In this document: in pieces, positions 1-5,477 of the stretch
Layout: each line of letters starts with the position of its first letter
Position numbering within the stretch: position 1 is the stretch's first letter
Translations under genes and position numbers: made by a program
Assembly (NCBI GenBank): GCA_034411955.1
Contig: DAOUMF010000017.1
Span: 1-11,213 of the forward strand
Length of the DNA stretch: 11,213 nt
DNA from: DAOUMF01 sp034411955
GTDB taxonomy: Bacteria > Chloroflexota > Dehalococcoidia > SM23-28-2 > RBG-16-64-32
Reading direction: 5' to 3'
The notes under the pieces: generated by a model
The model's database searches: none
The model's input: the letters and a program-made list of their open reading frames with translations, nothing else
What the model was told of the DNA's origin: nothing

Positions 1-644
1 CGATGCAGGACCCGCAGCGCCCCTACGCGGCGATCATCGGCGGAGCGAAGGTCAGCACCAAGATGGGGGTGCTGGAGAGCCTGCTGGAGCGGGTGGACAA
101 GCTGCTCATCGGCGGCGGCATGGCCAACACGTTCCTCAAGGCGGAGGGCTTCGACGTGGGCGAGTCGCTGGTGGAGGACGAGTTCCTGGACCAGGCGCGA
201 CAGGTAATGGCGCGGGCAAAGGAGAAGAGGGTAACGCTACTTCTGCCCACGGACGTCATCGTGGCCGACGGGTTCGCCGCCGACGCCAAAGCGAAGCGGG
301 TGTCCGTTCGGCAGGTGCCAGAGGGCTGGCGGATCATGGACGCGGGCGAGAAGACGCTGGAGGTGTTCGCCAGGGCGCTGGAGGGGTGCCGGACGGTGGT
401 CTGGAACGGGCCGATGGGGGTGATCGAGTTCGGCTCCTTCGCCCACGGGTCGCAGCGGCTGGCGGCGGTGGTGGCGGACCTGAAGGACGCCACGACGATC
501 CTGGGCGGCGGCGAGACGGTGGCGGTGGTACAGCAGCTCGGGATCGCGGGGCGGTTCTCGCACGTGAGCACGGGCGGCGGGGCCTCGCTGGAGTTCCTGG
601 AGGGCCGGGAGCTGCCGGGGGTAGCGGCGCTGGCCGACGCGTGA
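1..644 (+). CDS. pgk: Phosphoglycerate kinase, 3' part (5'-truncated by window edge)
   Basis: Transfers phosphate between 1,3-bisphosphoglycerate and ADP in cytosolic glycolysis or gluconeogenesis. Read in frame from base 3, 213 residues remain, roughly the C-terminal half of a protein of about 390-400 residues. The ATG at base 3 is an internal Met, because the protein is already inside the conserved linker region there. Visible family motifs, in window numbering, are GGAKVSTK (13-20), the nucleotide-domain WNGPMG (134-139), the phosphate-binding GGGET (168-172) and the C-terminal STGGGASLEFLEG block starting at 189. The stop is TGA at 642-644. The C-terminus is intact and ends soon after the canonical LPGV segment. 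The next gene, apgM, encodes the following glycolytic step and tpiA lies beyond it, so this is a glycolytic cluster. Codons are strongly G-ending (GTG, CTG, GCG). Identity is very secure; the N-terminal domain lies outside the window. Confidence 0.97.
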   Translation, partial: MQDPQRPYAAIIGGAKVSTKMGVLESLLERVDKLLIGGGMANTFLKAEGFDVGESLVEDEFLDQARQVMARAKEKRVTLLLPTDVIVADGFAADAKAKRVSVRQVPEGWRIMDAGEKTLEVFARALEGCRTVVWNGPMGVIEFGSFAHGSQRLAAVVADLKDATTILGGGETVAVVQQLGIAGRFSHVSTGGGASLEFLEGRELPGVAALADA

Positions 645-829
645 GGGCAGCTGGGCAACGGATGTTGAGCGGATTAACGGATGGGGGGCTCTGACCTGCC
701 TCAGTGGGAAGCTGCTGGTGCTGACGTTCGCGAACGCCGTGTACCGGCTCCAGCGTGGGTCGTAGGACGGCGCGAACGCAGAAGGCGTCAACTGGCATCG
801 CGGGCGTGAATGCCGGATAATCATCGGCG
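645..829. other. Intergenic gap between pgk and apgM
   Basis: This 185-base gap has no supported gene. It begins with a stretch around 659-685 (cggattaacggatg) that loosely resembles the element at 2042-2071 and may be a decayed copy. It contains a perfect 12-base palindrome, CGTTCGCGAACG, at 725-736. No T-tract terminator is visible after pgk. A possible -10 box lies just before apgM (separate entry), so apgM may have its own promoter as well as readthrough from pgk. Confidence 0.4.
816..821 (+). promoter_or_regulatory. Candidate -10 box (GATAAT) for a near-leaderless apgM transcript
   Basis: GATAAT matches the sigma-70 -10 consensus TATAAT in five of six positions and ends 8 bases before the apgM ATG at 830. 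There is no Shine-Dalgarno motif between them. If it is active, transcription would start at or next to the start codon. No convincing -35 hexamer is present at 16-18 bases upstream, so this rests on the -10 match, the position, and similar arrangements before clcA and hflX. Confidence 0.35.
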
Positions 830-2032
830 ATGGACCTAGACCTTGCGCGACAGCTCTCCGTGCCCGGCCAGTCCAAGATCCTGCTGCTGGTGATGGACGG
901 GCTGGGCGGGCTGCCGCATCCTGAGACGGGCCGGACGGAGCTAGAGACGGCGCAGACACCGAACCTGGACGCGCTGGCGGCCGAGAGCGCCTGCGGGTTC
1001 ACCCTGCCGGTGGCGCTGGGGGTGACGCCGGGCAGCGGGCCCGGACACCTGGCGCTGTTCGGCTACGACCCGCTTAGGTACAACATCGGCCGGGGGGCGC
1101 TGGAGGCGGCGGGGATCGACTTCGACCTGCAGCCGCAGGACGTGGCCGCGCGGGGCAACTTCTGCACCGTAGACGGCAAGGGTAAGGTCACAGACCGACG
1201 GGCGGGGCGCATCACCAGTGAGCGCTGCGGGGAGCTGTGCACCGAACTGCGGCAGATAGCGCTGGAGGGCGTCGAGGTGTTCGTCGAGCCGGTGCGCGAG
1301 CACCGCTTCGTGCTAGTGATGCGGGGAGACGGCCTCTCGGATGCCGTCGCCGACACGGACCCGCAGCAGGTGGGGGTGGAGCCGCTGGCCCCGCAGGCCA
1401 CGGGGCTCGAGGGCGAGACGACGGCCCAGTTGGTGGCCCTTTTCGTCGAGGAGGCGCGGCGGATCCTGGCGGACAAGGGGCCGGCCAATATGCTGCTGCT
1501 CCGCGGGTTCGCGCGGCGGCCGGACTGGCCTTCCATGTTGGAGGTGTTCAGGCTGCGGCCGGCGGCGGTGGCCCACTACCCGATGTACCGAGGCCTGGCG
1601 AAGCTGGTCGGCATGGAGGCGCTGCCGGCCGGGCCGGGGATCGAGGACTCCATCGCCACGGTGAAGGAGAACTGGAACCGGTTCGACTACTTCTTCGTGC
1701 ACTACAAGCACACGGACACGGCGGGGGAGGACCGCGACTTCGAGCGGAAGGTGGCGAAACTGGAGGAGGTGGACACGGCGATACCGTCGCTGGCGGCGCT
1801 GAAGCCGGACGTGCTGATGGTGACGGGGGACCACTCGACGCCAGCGGTGCAGGGAGTGCACTCCTGGCACCCGGTGCCGTTCCTGATGCGGGCGCCGTGG
1901 ACGCGGGCGGACGCCTGCGACGCCTTCAACGAGGTGGCGCTGCAGAAGGGCTCGCTGGGGACCTTCCCGGCGGTGGAGTCGCTGCCTCTGGCGATGGCGC
2001 ACGCCGGCCGGCTCACGAAGTACGGGGCGTGA
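830..2032 (+). CDS. apgM: 2,3-bisphosphoglycerate-independent phosphoglycerate mutase, archaeal type (ApgM family)
   Basis: Interconverts 3-phosphoglycerate and 2-phosphoglycerate without a bisphosphoglycerate cofactor, using two metal ions in an alkaline-phosphatase-superfamily fold. The 400-residue length fits the short archaeal-type family (about 400), not the 510-residue GpmI type. Visible features are the N-terminal metal site MDGLGG (Asp23), TPNLDALA (43-50), the nucleophile region PGSGPGHLALFGYDP with Ser69 as the likely phosphoserine, a second metal segment HYKHTDTAGED (291-301), DHSTP (334-338) and HSWHPVP (from 344). In the second segment the usual AGHDG His is Glu300. I recall this TDxxGED form in other bacterial members, so it is probably lineage-typical. 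The start at 830 places the first beta strand (KILLLVMDG) at residues 16-24. No Shine-Dalgarno is seen; a -10 box immediately upstream suggests a leaderless message. It lies between pgk and tpiA, which fits a glycolytic group. Confidence 0.93.
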   Translation: MDLDLARQLSVPGQSKILLLVMDGLGGLPHPETGRTELETAQTPNLDALAAESACGFTLPVALGVTPGSGPGHLALFGYDPLRYNIGRGALEAAGIDFDLQPQDVAARGNFCTVDGKGKVTDRRAGRITSERCGELCTELRQIALEGVEVFVEPVREHRFVLVMRGDGLSDAVADTDPQQVGVEPLAPQATGLEGETTAQLVALFVEEARRILADKGPANMLLLRGFARRPDWPSMLEVFRLRPAAVAHYPMYRGLAKLVGMEALPAGPGIEDSIATVKENWNRFDYFFVHYKHTDTAGEDRDFERKVAKLEEVDTAIPSLAALKPDVLMVTGDHSTPAVQGVHSWHPVPFLMRAPWTRADACDAFNEVALQKGSLGTFPAVESLPLAMAHAGRLTKYGA

Positions 2033-2041
2033 GAGAGATTG

Positions 2042-2071
2042 GCCACAGATTAGCGCAGACGGACGGAGATT
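2042..2071 (+). repeat. CACAGATTA-type intergenic element, possible degenerate copy
   Basis: Bases 2042-2071, just after the apgM stop, read gccacagattagcgcagacg and continue to ggagatt. This resembles the CACAGATTAACACAGAT-like intergenic repeats I remember from many bacterial genomes. It adjoins the two hairpins at 2080-2123. A weaker look-alike lies after pgk around 659-685. Only this one reasonable copy is in the window, so repeat status rests on recollection. Confidence 0.35.
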
Positions 2072-2079
2072 GAGTCGTG

Positions 2080-2123
2080 GCAGACCTTCAGGTCTGCAGG
2101 TGGAGGCAGGGCTGAAGCCCTGC
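2080..2123. repeat. Twin REP-like hairpins upstream of tpiA
   Basis: Two perfect 18-base hairpins lie 8 bases apart. The first (2080-2097) is GCAGACCT-TC-AGGTCTGC and the second (2106-2123) is GCAGGGCT-GA-AGCCCTGC. Each has an 8-bp stem beginning GCAG and a 2-base core, and the second is followed by AGCTACA. They share a design but differ inside the stem, as expected for a palindromic intergenic repeat family. Neither is followed by a T-tract, so a classic terminator is unlikely. They sit in the 131-base gap between apgM and tpiA and could affect mRNA stability between the two genes. Confidence 0.6.
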
Positions 2124-2163
2124 AGCTACAACAGGACGCGCGAGCGTTCGTAGGAGAGTAGCC

Positions 2164-2922
2164 ATGCGAGTACCGGTAGCGGCAGCGAACTGGAAGTGTC
2201 ACACGCGGCTGGAGAGCGCGACGGCGCTGGCGCGGGGGCTGCGGGAGGCCATAGACGGCATCGAGGGAGTAGAGAAGGTGCTGTGTCCGCCGTTCGTGTA
2301 CTTGGCGGCGGTGGGGGAGGCGGTTCGTGGCTCGTCGCTAAGGTTAGGCTCGCAGGACATGCACTGGGAGGACGATGTGGCGGCCACCGGGGAGATCGGC
2401 CCGCAGATGGTGGCCGAGCTGGCCCAGTACGCCATCATCGGCCACTCGGAGCGGCGACACCAGTTCGGCGAGACGGACGAGATGGTGAACCGCAAGGTGA
2501 AGGCGGCGCTGGCGACAGGCCTCCACCCCATCATGTGCGTAGGGGAGACGCTGGAGGAGCGCGAGGCGGGGAAGACGGAGAAGGTGCTGGTAAGGCAGAC
2601 CCGCAGCGGGCTGGAGGACGCGGACATCCCGGACGGCTTCATCATCGCCTACGAGCCGGTATGGGCCATCGGCACCGGGCGGGCGGCGACGGCGGAGACT
2701 GCGGAGGAGACGATCGCCGTCATCCGAGCAGAGGTGGCATCGCTCTTCGGTGCGAGCAAGGCTGAGACGGTGCGCGTGCTGTATGGGGGGAGCGTGACAG
2801 CGGAGAACGTGGGCGAGTTCGTGTCGCGGGAGGGGATCGACGGCGCGCTGGTGGGGGGCGCCAGCCTCAAGGTGGACGCCTTCGCGGGGATCGTGCGGGA
2901 GACGGCGCGGGCGCAGGCATGA
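2164..2922 (+). CDS. tpiA: Triosephosphate isomerase
   Basis: Interconverts dihydroxyacetone phosphate and glyceraldehyde 3-phosphate in the cytosol. The 252-residue length is normal for a TIM-barrel isomerase of about 250. Active-site residues are all visible: Asn9 and Lys11 in NWK, the electrophile His94 in IIGHSERR, the catalytic base Glu164 in AYEPVWAIGTG, and the phosphate-binding YGGSV and GALVGGASL segments near the C-terminus. The first motif reads NWKCH instead of the common NWKMN, and the functional Asn and Lys are kept. The ATG at 2164 is supported by TAGGAGAG at 2151-2158, about 5 bases upstream, and gives the first strand its normal length. It closes the pgk-apgM-tpiA group. Codons are strongly G-ending, like pgk and apgM. 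Identity is secure. Confidence 0.97.
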   Translation: MRVPVAAANWKCHTRLESATALARGLREAIDGIEGVEKVLCPPFVYLAAVGEAVRGSSLRLGSQDMHWEDDVAATGEIGPQMVAELAQYAIIGHSERRHQFGETDEMVNRKVKAALATGLHPIMCVGETLEEREAGKTEKVLVRQTRSGLEDADIPDGFIIAYEPVWAIGTGRAATAETAEETIAVIRAEVASLFGASKAETVRVLYGGSVTAENVGEFVSREGIDGALVGGASLKVDAFAGIVRETARAQA

Positions 2923-2939
2923 GCAGCGGACTCACCTCT

Positions 2940-2968
2940 GCTCGCCCTTCGACAGGCTCAGGGCGAGC
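2940..2968. repeat. Palindromic repeat with an 11-base core loop between tpiA and miaA
   Basis: GCTCGCCCT (2940-2948) pairs perfectly with AGGGCGAGC (2960-2968) around the 11-base loop TCGACAGGCTC. The loop on the opposite strand is GAGCCTGTCGA, almost the same as the loop of the hairpin at 5345-5377. The first 15 bases (2940-2954) recur exactly at 5255-5269. No T-tract follows, so it looks like a dispersed REP-like element more than a terminator. It fills about half of the 61-base gap between tpiA and miaA and lies just 15 bases before the miaA start codon. Confidence 0.65.
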
Positions 2969-2983
2969 GGCTCGGTTCCCACC

Positions 2984-3919
2984 ATGACTAAGCGGAAGCT
3001 CGTCGCCGTCGTGGGACCGACGGCGTCGGGGAAGACGTCGGTGGCGGTGGCACTGGCGCGAAGATTCGACGGTGAAATCGTCGGTGCCGATTCGCGACAG
3101 GTCTACCGCCACATGGACGTCGGCACCGCCAAACCGACCACCGAGGAGCGGTCGCGGGCCCGGCACCACCTAATCGATGTCGTCGACCCGGATGAGCCGT
3201 TCAGCCTGGGGCAGTGGCTGGAGCTAGCCCGGCCAGCGCTGGAGGACGTGTGGTCGCGGGGGAGGCAGCCGCTGCTGGTGGGCGGGACGGGGCAGTACGT
3301 GTGGGCGCTGCTGGAGGGCTGGCGGGTGCCACGGGTGCCGCCGCAGCCGGAGTTCCGCCGGCGCGCGGAGGAGCGCAGCAGCGCGGAGCTGTTCGAGGCC
3401 GTGCGGCGCATCGACCCCGTGGCGGCGGAGCGCATCGGCCCCGCCAACCGCCGGCGGCTGATCCGGGCGCTGGAGGTGTTCGAGGCGACGGGCCGGCCCA
3501 TCTCCTACTGGCAGGCGAAGGAGCCGCCGGGGTTCGACACGCTGGTCATCGGCCTGAGCCTGCCGCGCGACGAGCTCTACGGCCGCATCGACCAGCGGGT
3601 GGAATGGATGATCGCGGCGGGCCTCGTCGACGAGGCGCGGCGGCTGCTGGCCATGGGCTACGGGCGGGAGCTATCGTCGATGTCCGGTATCGGGTACAAG
3701 GACGCGTGCGCGCACCTGGCAGGGGAGATGACGCTGGCGGAGGCGGCGGCCCGCATCAAGACGGAGACGCACCGGCTGGCGCGTCATCAGAACGCGTGGT
3801 TCAAGGCGAACGACCCGCGCATCCGCTGGCTGGAGACCGGGGAGGACGCCCTGGAGAAAGTGACGCGCCTGACGGAATCAGAGCTAGGGCTTAGGAGGGT
3901 TGTCGCCCATGAACCCTGA
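2984..3919 (+). CDS. miaA: tRNA dimethylallyltransferase (MiaA)
   Basis: Transfers a dimethylallyl group from dimethylallyl diphosphate to N6 of A37 in tRNAs reading U-starting codons, the first step toward ms2i6A. The 311 residues match the family length of about 300-315. Motifs in order are the P-loop GPTASGKT (11-18), DSRQVYRHMDVGTAKP (36-51) with Asp36 as the likely catalytic acid/base, GGTGQY, NRRRLIRALEVFEATG, SGIGYKDA and the C-terminal RLARHQNAWF segment. That last segment is usually RQ.TWF; here the Arg is His, a modest change. The ATG at 2984 puts the P-loop at the usual distance from the N-terminus, but no Shine-Dalgarno is seen because a palindromic repeat ends 15 bases upstream. 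The 3' end overlaps the DinB-fold gene by 11 bases, which suggests co-transcription and translational coupling. Confidence 0.95.
   Translation: MTKRKLVAVVGPTASGKTSVAVALARRFDGEIVGADSRQVYRHMDVGTAKPTTEERSRARHHLIDVVDPDEPFSLGQWLELARPALEDVWSRGRQPLLVGGTGQYVWALLEGWRVPRVPPQPEFRRRAEERSSAELFEAVRRIDPVAAERIGPANRRRLIRALEVFEATGRPISYWQAKEPPGFDTLVIGLSLPRDELYGRIDQRVEWMIAAGLVDEARRLLAMGYGRELSSMSGIGYKDACAHLAGEMTLAEAAARIKTETHRLARHQNAWFKANDPRIRWLETGEDALEKVTRLTESELGLRRVVAHEP
3893..3899 (+). promoter_or_regulatory. Ribosome binding site deciding the DinB-fold gene start
   Basis: AGGAGGG lies inside the 3' end of miaA. It is 9 bases before the ATG at 3909 but directly abuts the alternative TTG at 3900, so the ATG is the usable start. 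Initiation here overlaps the last 11 bases of miaA. Confidence 0.7.
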
Positions 3920-4406
3920 GATAGAGACCTACAGCCGGCAAGTCCGGTCGCTGCTCGAGCGCGTTGTCGCTTCCCTCGAAGGGCTGAGCGAGGGGCAGCT
4001 CAACTGGCGGCCACCGATCAAGGGGGCCAACAGCGCGTATGTCATCGCCGCTCACACGCTGGGGAACGCGCGGGCTTTCGTGATGGGGATCGCCTGCGGG
4101 CAGGAGATGGGACGCGACCGGCCGGCCGAGTTCCGGGCGGCTGGTCGCTACGCCGACCTCGCGGCGGAGGCTCGTCAGCTCTCTGGCGAGATCGAGGCGG
4201 CGCTGGCGGCCCTGGACCCGTCGGCCCTGGACAGGCGGCTGTTGCCCTCGCAGGAGCTGTGGGGCGAAGGCGAAGTCAGCGAGATATCCGCTCGCCAGGC
4301 GCTCCTGCATGTGGTGGAGCACGCCTCCATCCACCTGGGCGAGCTGCACCTCACACGGGAGCTGTCCGCCTCAGGCGGATCGGGACAGGCGCTGCAGGAG
4401 GCCTGA
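3909..4406 (+). CDS. DinB-family four-helix-bundle protein, probable metal-binding hydrolase or transferase
   Basis: The product has 165 residues from the ATG at 3909. The layout fits the DinB/YfiT superfamily, a four-helix bundle with a divalent metal held by three His. Candidate ligands are His49 (in the AAHTLGNAR helix) and the C-terminal pair His138 and His142 (in HVVEHASIHLGELHLTREL, with further His at 134 and 147). Family members include thiol transferases that use mycothiol or bacillithiol and uncharacterised stress proteins; no substrate can be assigned. An early LEGLSEGQLNWRPP segment (23-36) is typical of the superfamily. The gene is packed between miaA and dapF, with an 11-base overlap upstream and a 2-base gap downstream, so it is co-expressed with them. 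The last residues (about 152-160, SASGGSGQ) are encoded by a palindromic repeat module, so the tail was probably gained from a repeat insertion. Function remains open. Confidence 0.8.
   Translation: MNPEIETYSRQVRSLLERVVASLEGLSEGQLNWRPPIKGANSAYVIAAHTLGNARAFVMGIACGQEMGRDRPAEFRAAGRYADLAAEARQLSGEIEAALAALDPSALDRRLLPSQELWGEGEVSEISARQALLHVVEHASIHLGELHLTRELSASGGSGQALQEA
4362..4388. repeat. Palindromic repeat module inside the 3' end of the DinB-fold gene
   Basis: The core TCCGCCTCAGGCGGA (4365-4379) is a near-perfect palindrome. An outer pair, CTGTCC (4362-4367) with GGACAG (4383-4388), gives a competing longer pairing. Sixteen bases (4365-4380) recur exactly in inverted orientation at 5269-5284, in the gap after dapF. 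The module is read as codons for the last part of the DinB-fold protein, just ahead of the dapF ribosome binding site. Confidence 0.55.
4396..4401 (+). promoter_or_regulatory. Ribosome binding site of dapF within the preceding gene
   Basis: AGGAGG sits 7 bases before the dapF ATG at 4409 and is read as part of the last codons of the DinB-fold gene. It fixes the dapF start at 4409 and rules out a longer version beginning within the upstream gene in the same frame. Confidence 0.8.
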
Positions 4407-4408
4407 AC

Positions 4409-5251
4409 ATGCGCTTCGTGAAGATGCAGGGCACTGGGAACGACTTCCTCCTCGTCGAGGCGCAAGCGTCCGAGGGGGAGTGGGAGACGCTGGCGCGCGC
4501 CATGTGCGACCGCCACTACGGCGCGGGGGCGGACGGCCTGCTGCTTGTGCTGCCCTCACAGCGGGCCGACGTGCGGATGCGGGTGTTCAACGCCGACGGG
4601 TCGGAGGCGGAAGTGAGCGGCAACGGGGTGCGCTGCCTGGTGAAGTACACCGTGGAGCGCGGCCTGGCGCAGCCGCGGGAAGGGCACGTGCGGGTGGAGA
4701 CCGCCTCGGGCGTCCTGAAGGCGGAGACCTTTGGCGACGGGCAGCGAGTGGAGCGGGTGCGAGTGTCCATGGGGGCGCCGCGGTTCGCAGCTCAGGAGGT
4801 GCCCGTCCTCACGGAGATGCAGCCGCCCATCCTCGACATGCCGCTGGAGGTCGAGGGGCAGACCGTAACCGTGACCTGCCTCTCCATGGGGAACCCGCAC
4901 GCCGTGCTGTTCGTGGACGGGCCGGTCGACAAGTACCCTCTGGACGAGGTTGGGCCGAAGGTGGAGCATCACGCGGCGTTCCCCAACAGGGCGAACTTCG
5001 GGGTGGCGCGCATCCTGGCCCGCGAGCGGATCGAGGCACGCGTATGGGAGCGGGGCACGGGGGAGACGCTGGCCTGCGGGTCTGGCTCCGCCGCCGCGAT
5101 GGTCGCGGCCCACCTGAAGGGTCTGGTCGGTGATGTGGTTGACATAACACAACCAGGCGGTACGCTGACCGTAGAGTGGCCCGGCAGGGGAGAGGTGTAC
5201 CTGTTGGGATCGGCGGAGTACGTGTTCGAGGGGGAGTGGCCCGAAGTCTGA
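4409..5251 (+). CDS. dapF: Diaminopimelate epimerase with Ser in place of the first catalytic Cys
   Basis: DapF epimerises LL-diaminopimelate to meso-diaminopimelate, the precursor of lysine and, where present, peptidoglycan cross-links. The 280-residue product has the normal length. The N-terminal KMQGTGNDF (5-13), GADGLL (40-45), NADGSEAE (61-68), SMGNPHAV, FPNRANFG and the ERGTGETLACGSG segment are all as expected. Family enzymes use two Cys as a two-base pair. The second is present (Cys223, codon 5075-5077). At the first position, normally CGNG.RC, the sequence reads SGNGVRC: Ser70, codon AGC at 4616-4618, one base away from TGC. The rest of the active-site framework is intact, and so is the reading frame. 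Activity could therefore be lost, weak, or carried by a Ser/Cys pair. The start is fixed by AGGAGG 7 bases upstream. It follows the DinB-fold gene by 2 bases. DapL, the preceding enzyme in the pathway, is encoded at 8968 and is itself damaged. Confidence 0.93.
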   Translation: MRFVKMQGTGNDFLLVEAQASEGEWETLARAMCDRHYGAGADGLLLVLPSQRADVRMRVFNADGSEAEVSGNGVRCLVKYTVERGLAQPREGHVRVETASGVLKAETFGDGQRVERVRVSMGAPRFAAQEVPVLTEMQPPILDMPLEVEGQTVTVTCLSMGNPHAVLFVDGPVDKYPLDEVGPKVEHHAAFPNRANFGVARILARERIEARVWERGTGETLACGSGSAAAMVAAHLKGLVGDVVDITQPGGTLTVEWPGRGEVYLLGSAEYVFEGEWPEV

Positions 5252-5385
5252 GCCGCTCGCCCTTCGACATCCGCCTGAGGCGGACTCGCCTGCGGCTCGG
5301 GCTCCCGCCAGAAGCGGGCAGGCAGGACGAGCGGGTGGGTGAATCCGCTCGTGGTGAGCCTGCGGAACCGCGAGCGGGGTGAACC
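5252..5385. repeat. Composite palindromic repeat patch after dapF
   Basis: Several repeat modules are packed here. Bases 5255-5269 copy the first half of the repeat at 2940-2968 exactly (GCTCGCCCTTCGACA). That copy stops inside the expected loop, where a 16-base module (5269-5284) begins that matches 4365-4380 inverted. A small hairpin CCCGC-CAGAA-GCGGG lies near 5304-5318. CCGCTCG at 5253-5259 can pair with CGAGCGG at 5328-5334. A second full hairpin pairs 5345-5355 with 5367-5377 (11 bp, one T-G wobble) around the loop GAGCCTGCGGA. The picture is one repeat nested inside another. No gene or T-tract terminator is present. Confidence 0.6.
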
Positions 5386-5477
5386 CTACGCGCCAAGAGG
5401 CCGGATGGTGTAGGATAGGGCCGCAACGGAGCCGCGCATCCAGTACGCTAACCCTCACAGCCTGAGGAGGGGAGATC
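5386..5477. other. Leader region of the acyl-CoA dehydrogenase gene
   Basis: These 92 bases follow the repeat patch. A weak -10-like hexamer, TAGGAT, occurs at 5411-5416 without a recognisable -35 partner. A strong ribosome binding site, AGGAGG with a further GGAG, lies at 5465-5474, 7 bases from the AGGAGG core to the ATG at 5478. A transcript started near 5423 would have a leader of about 55 bases. Confidence 0.35.

Noticed and set aside
1237..2073. Long + strand open frame overlapping apgM
   Set aside because: It is a Gly/Ala/Arg-rich shadow frame of a well-supported gene, as are the long minus-strand open frames across the window; GC-rich DNA lacks stop codons.
2940..2968. Rho-independent terminator after tpiA
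   Set aside because: The stem is strong but no T-tract follows, and the sequence recurs at 5255-5269, so a dispersed repeat is the better reading.
4259..4408. Longer dapF starting upstream within the DinB-fold gene
   Set aside because: The extra N-terminal 50 residues are Arg/Gly/Pro-rich shadow translation of the DinB-fold gene. The conserved DapF start MRFVKMQGTGNDF with AGGAGG 7 bases upstream begins at 4409.
5252..5385. CRISPR array after dapF
   Set aside because: The repeats are palindromic modules of different lengths in nested arrangement, without regular spacers.
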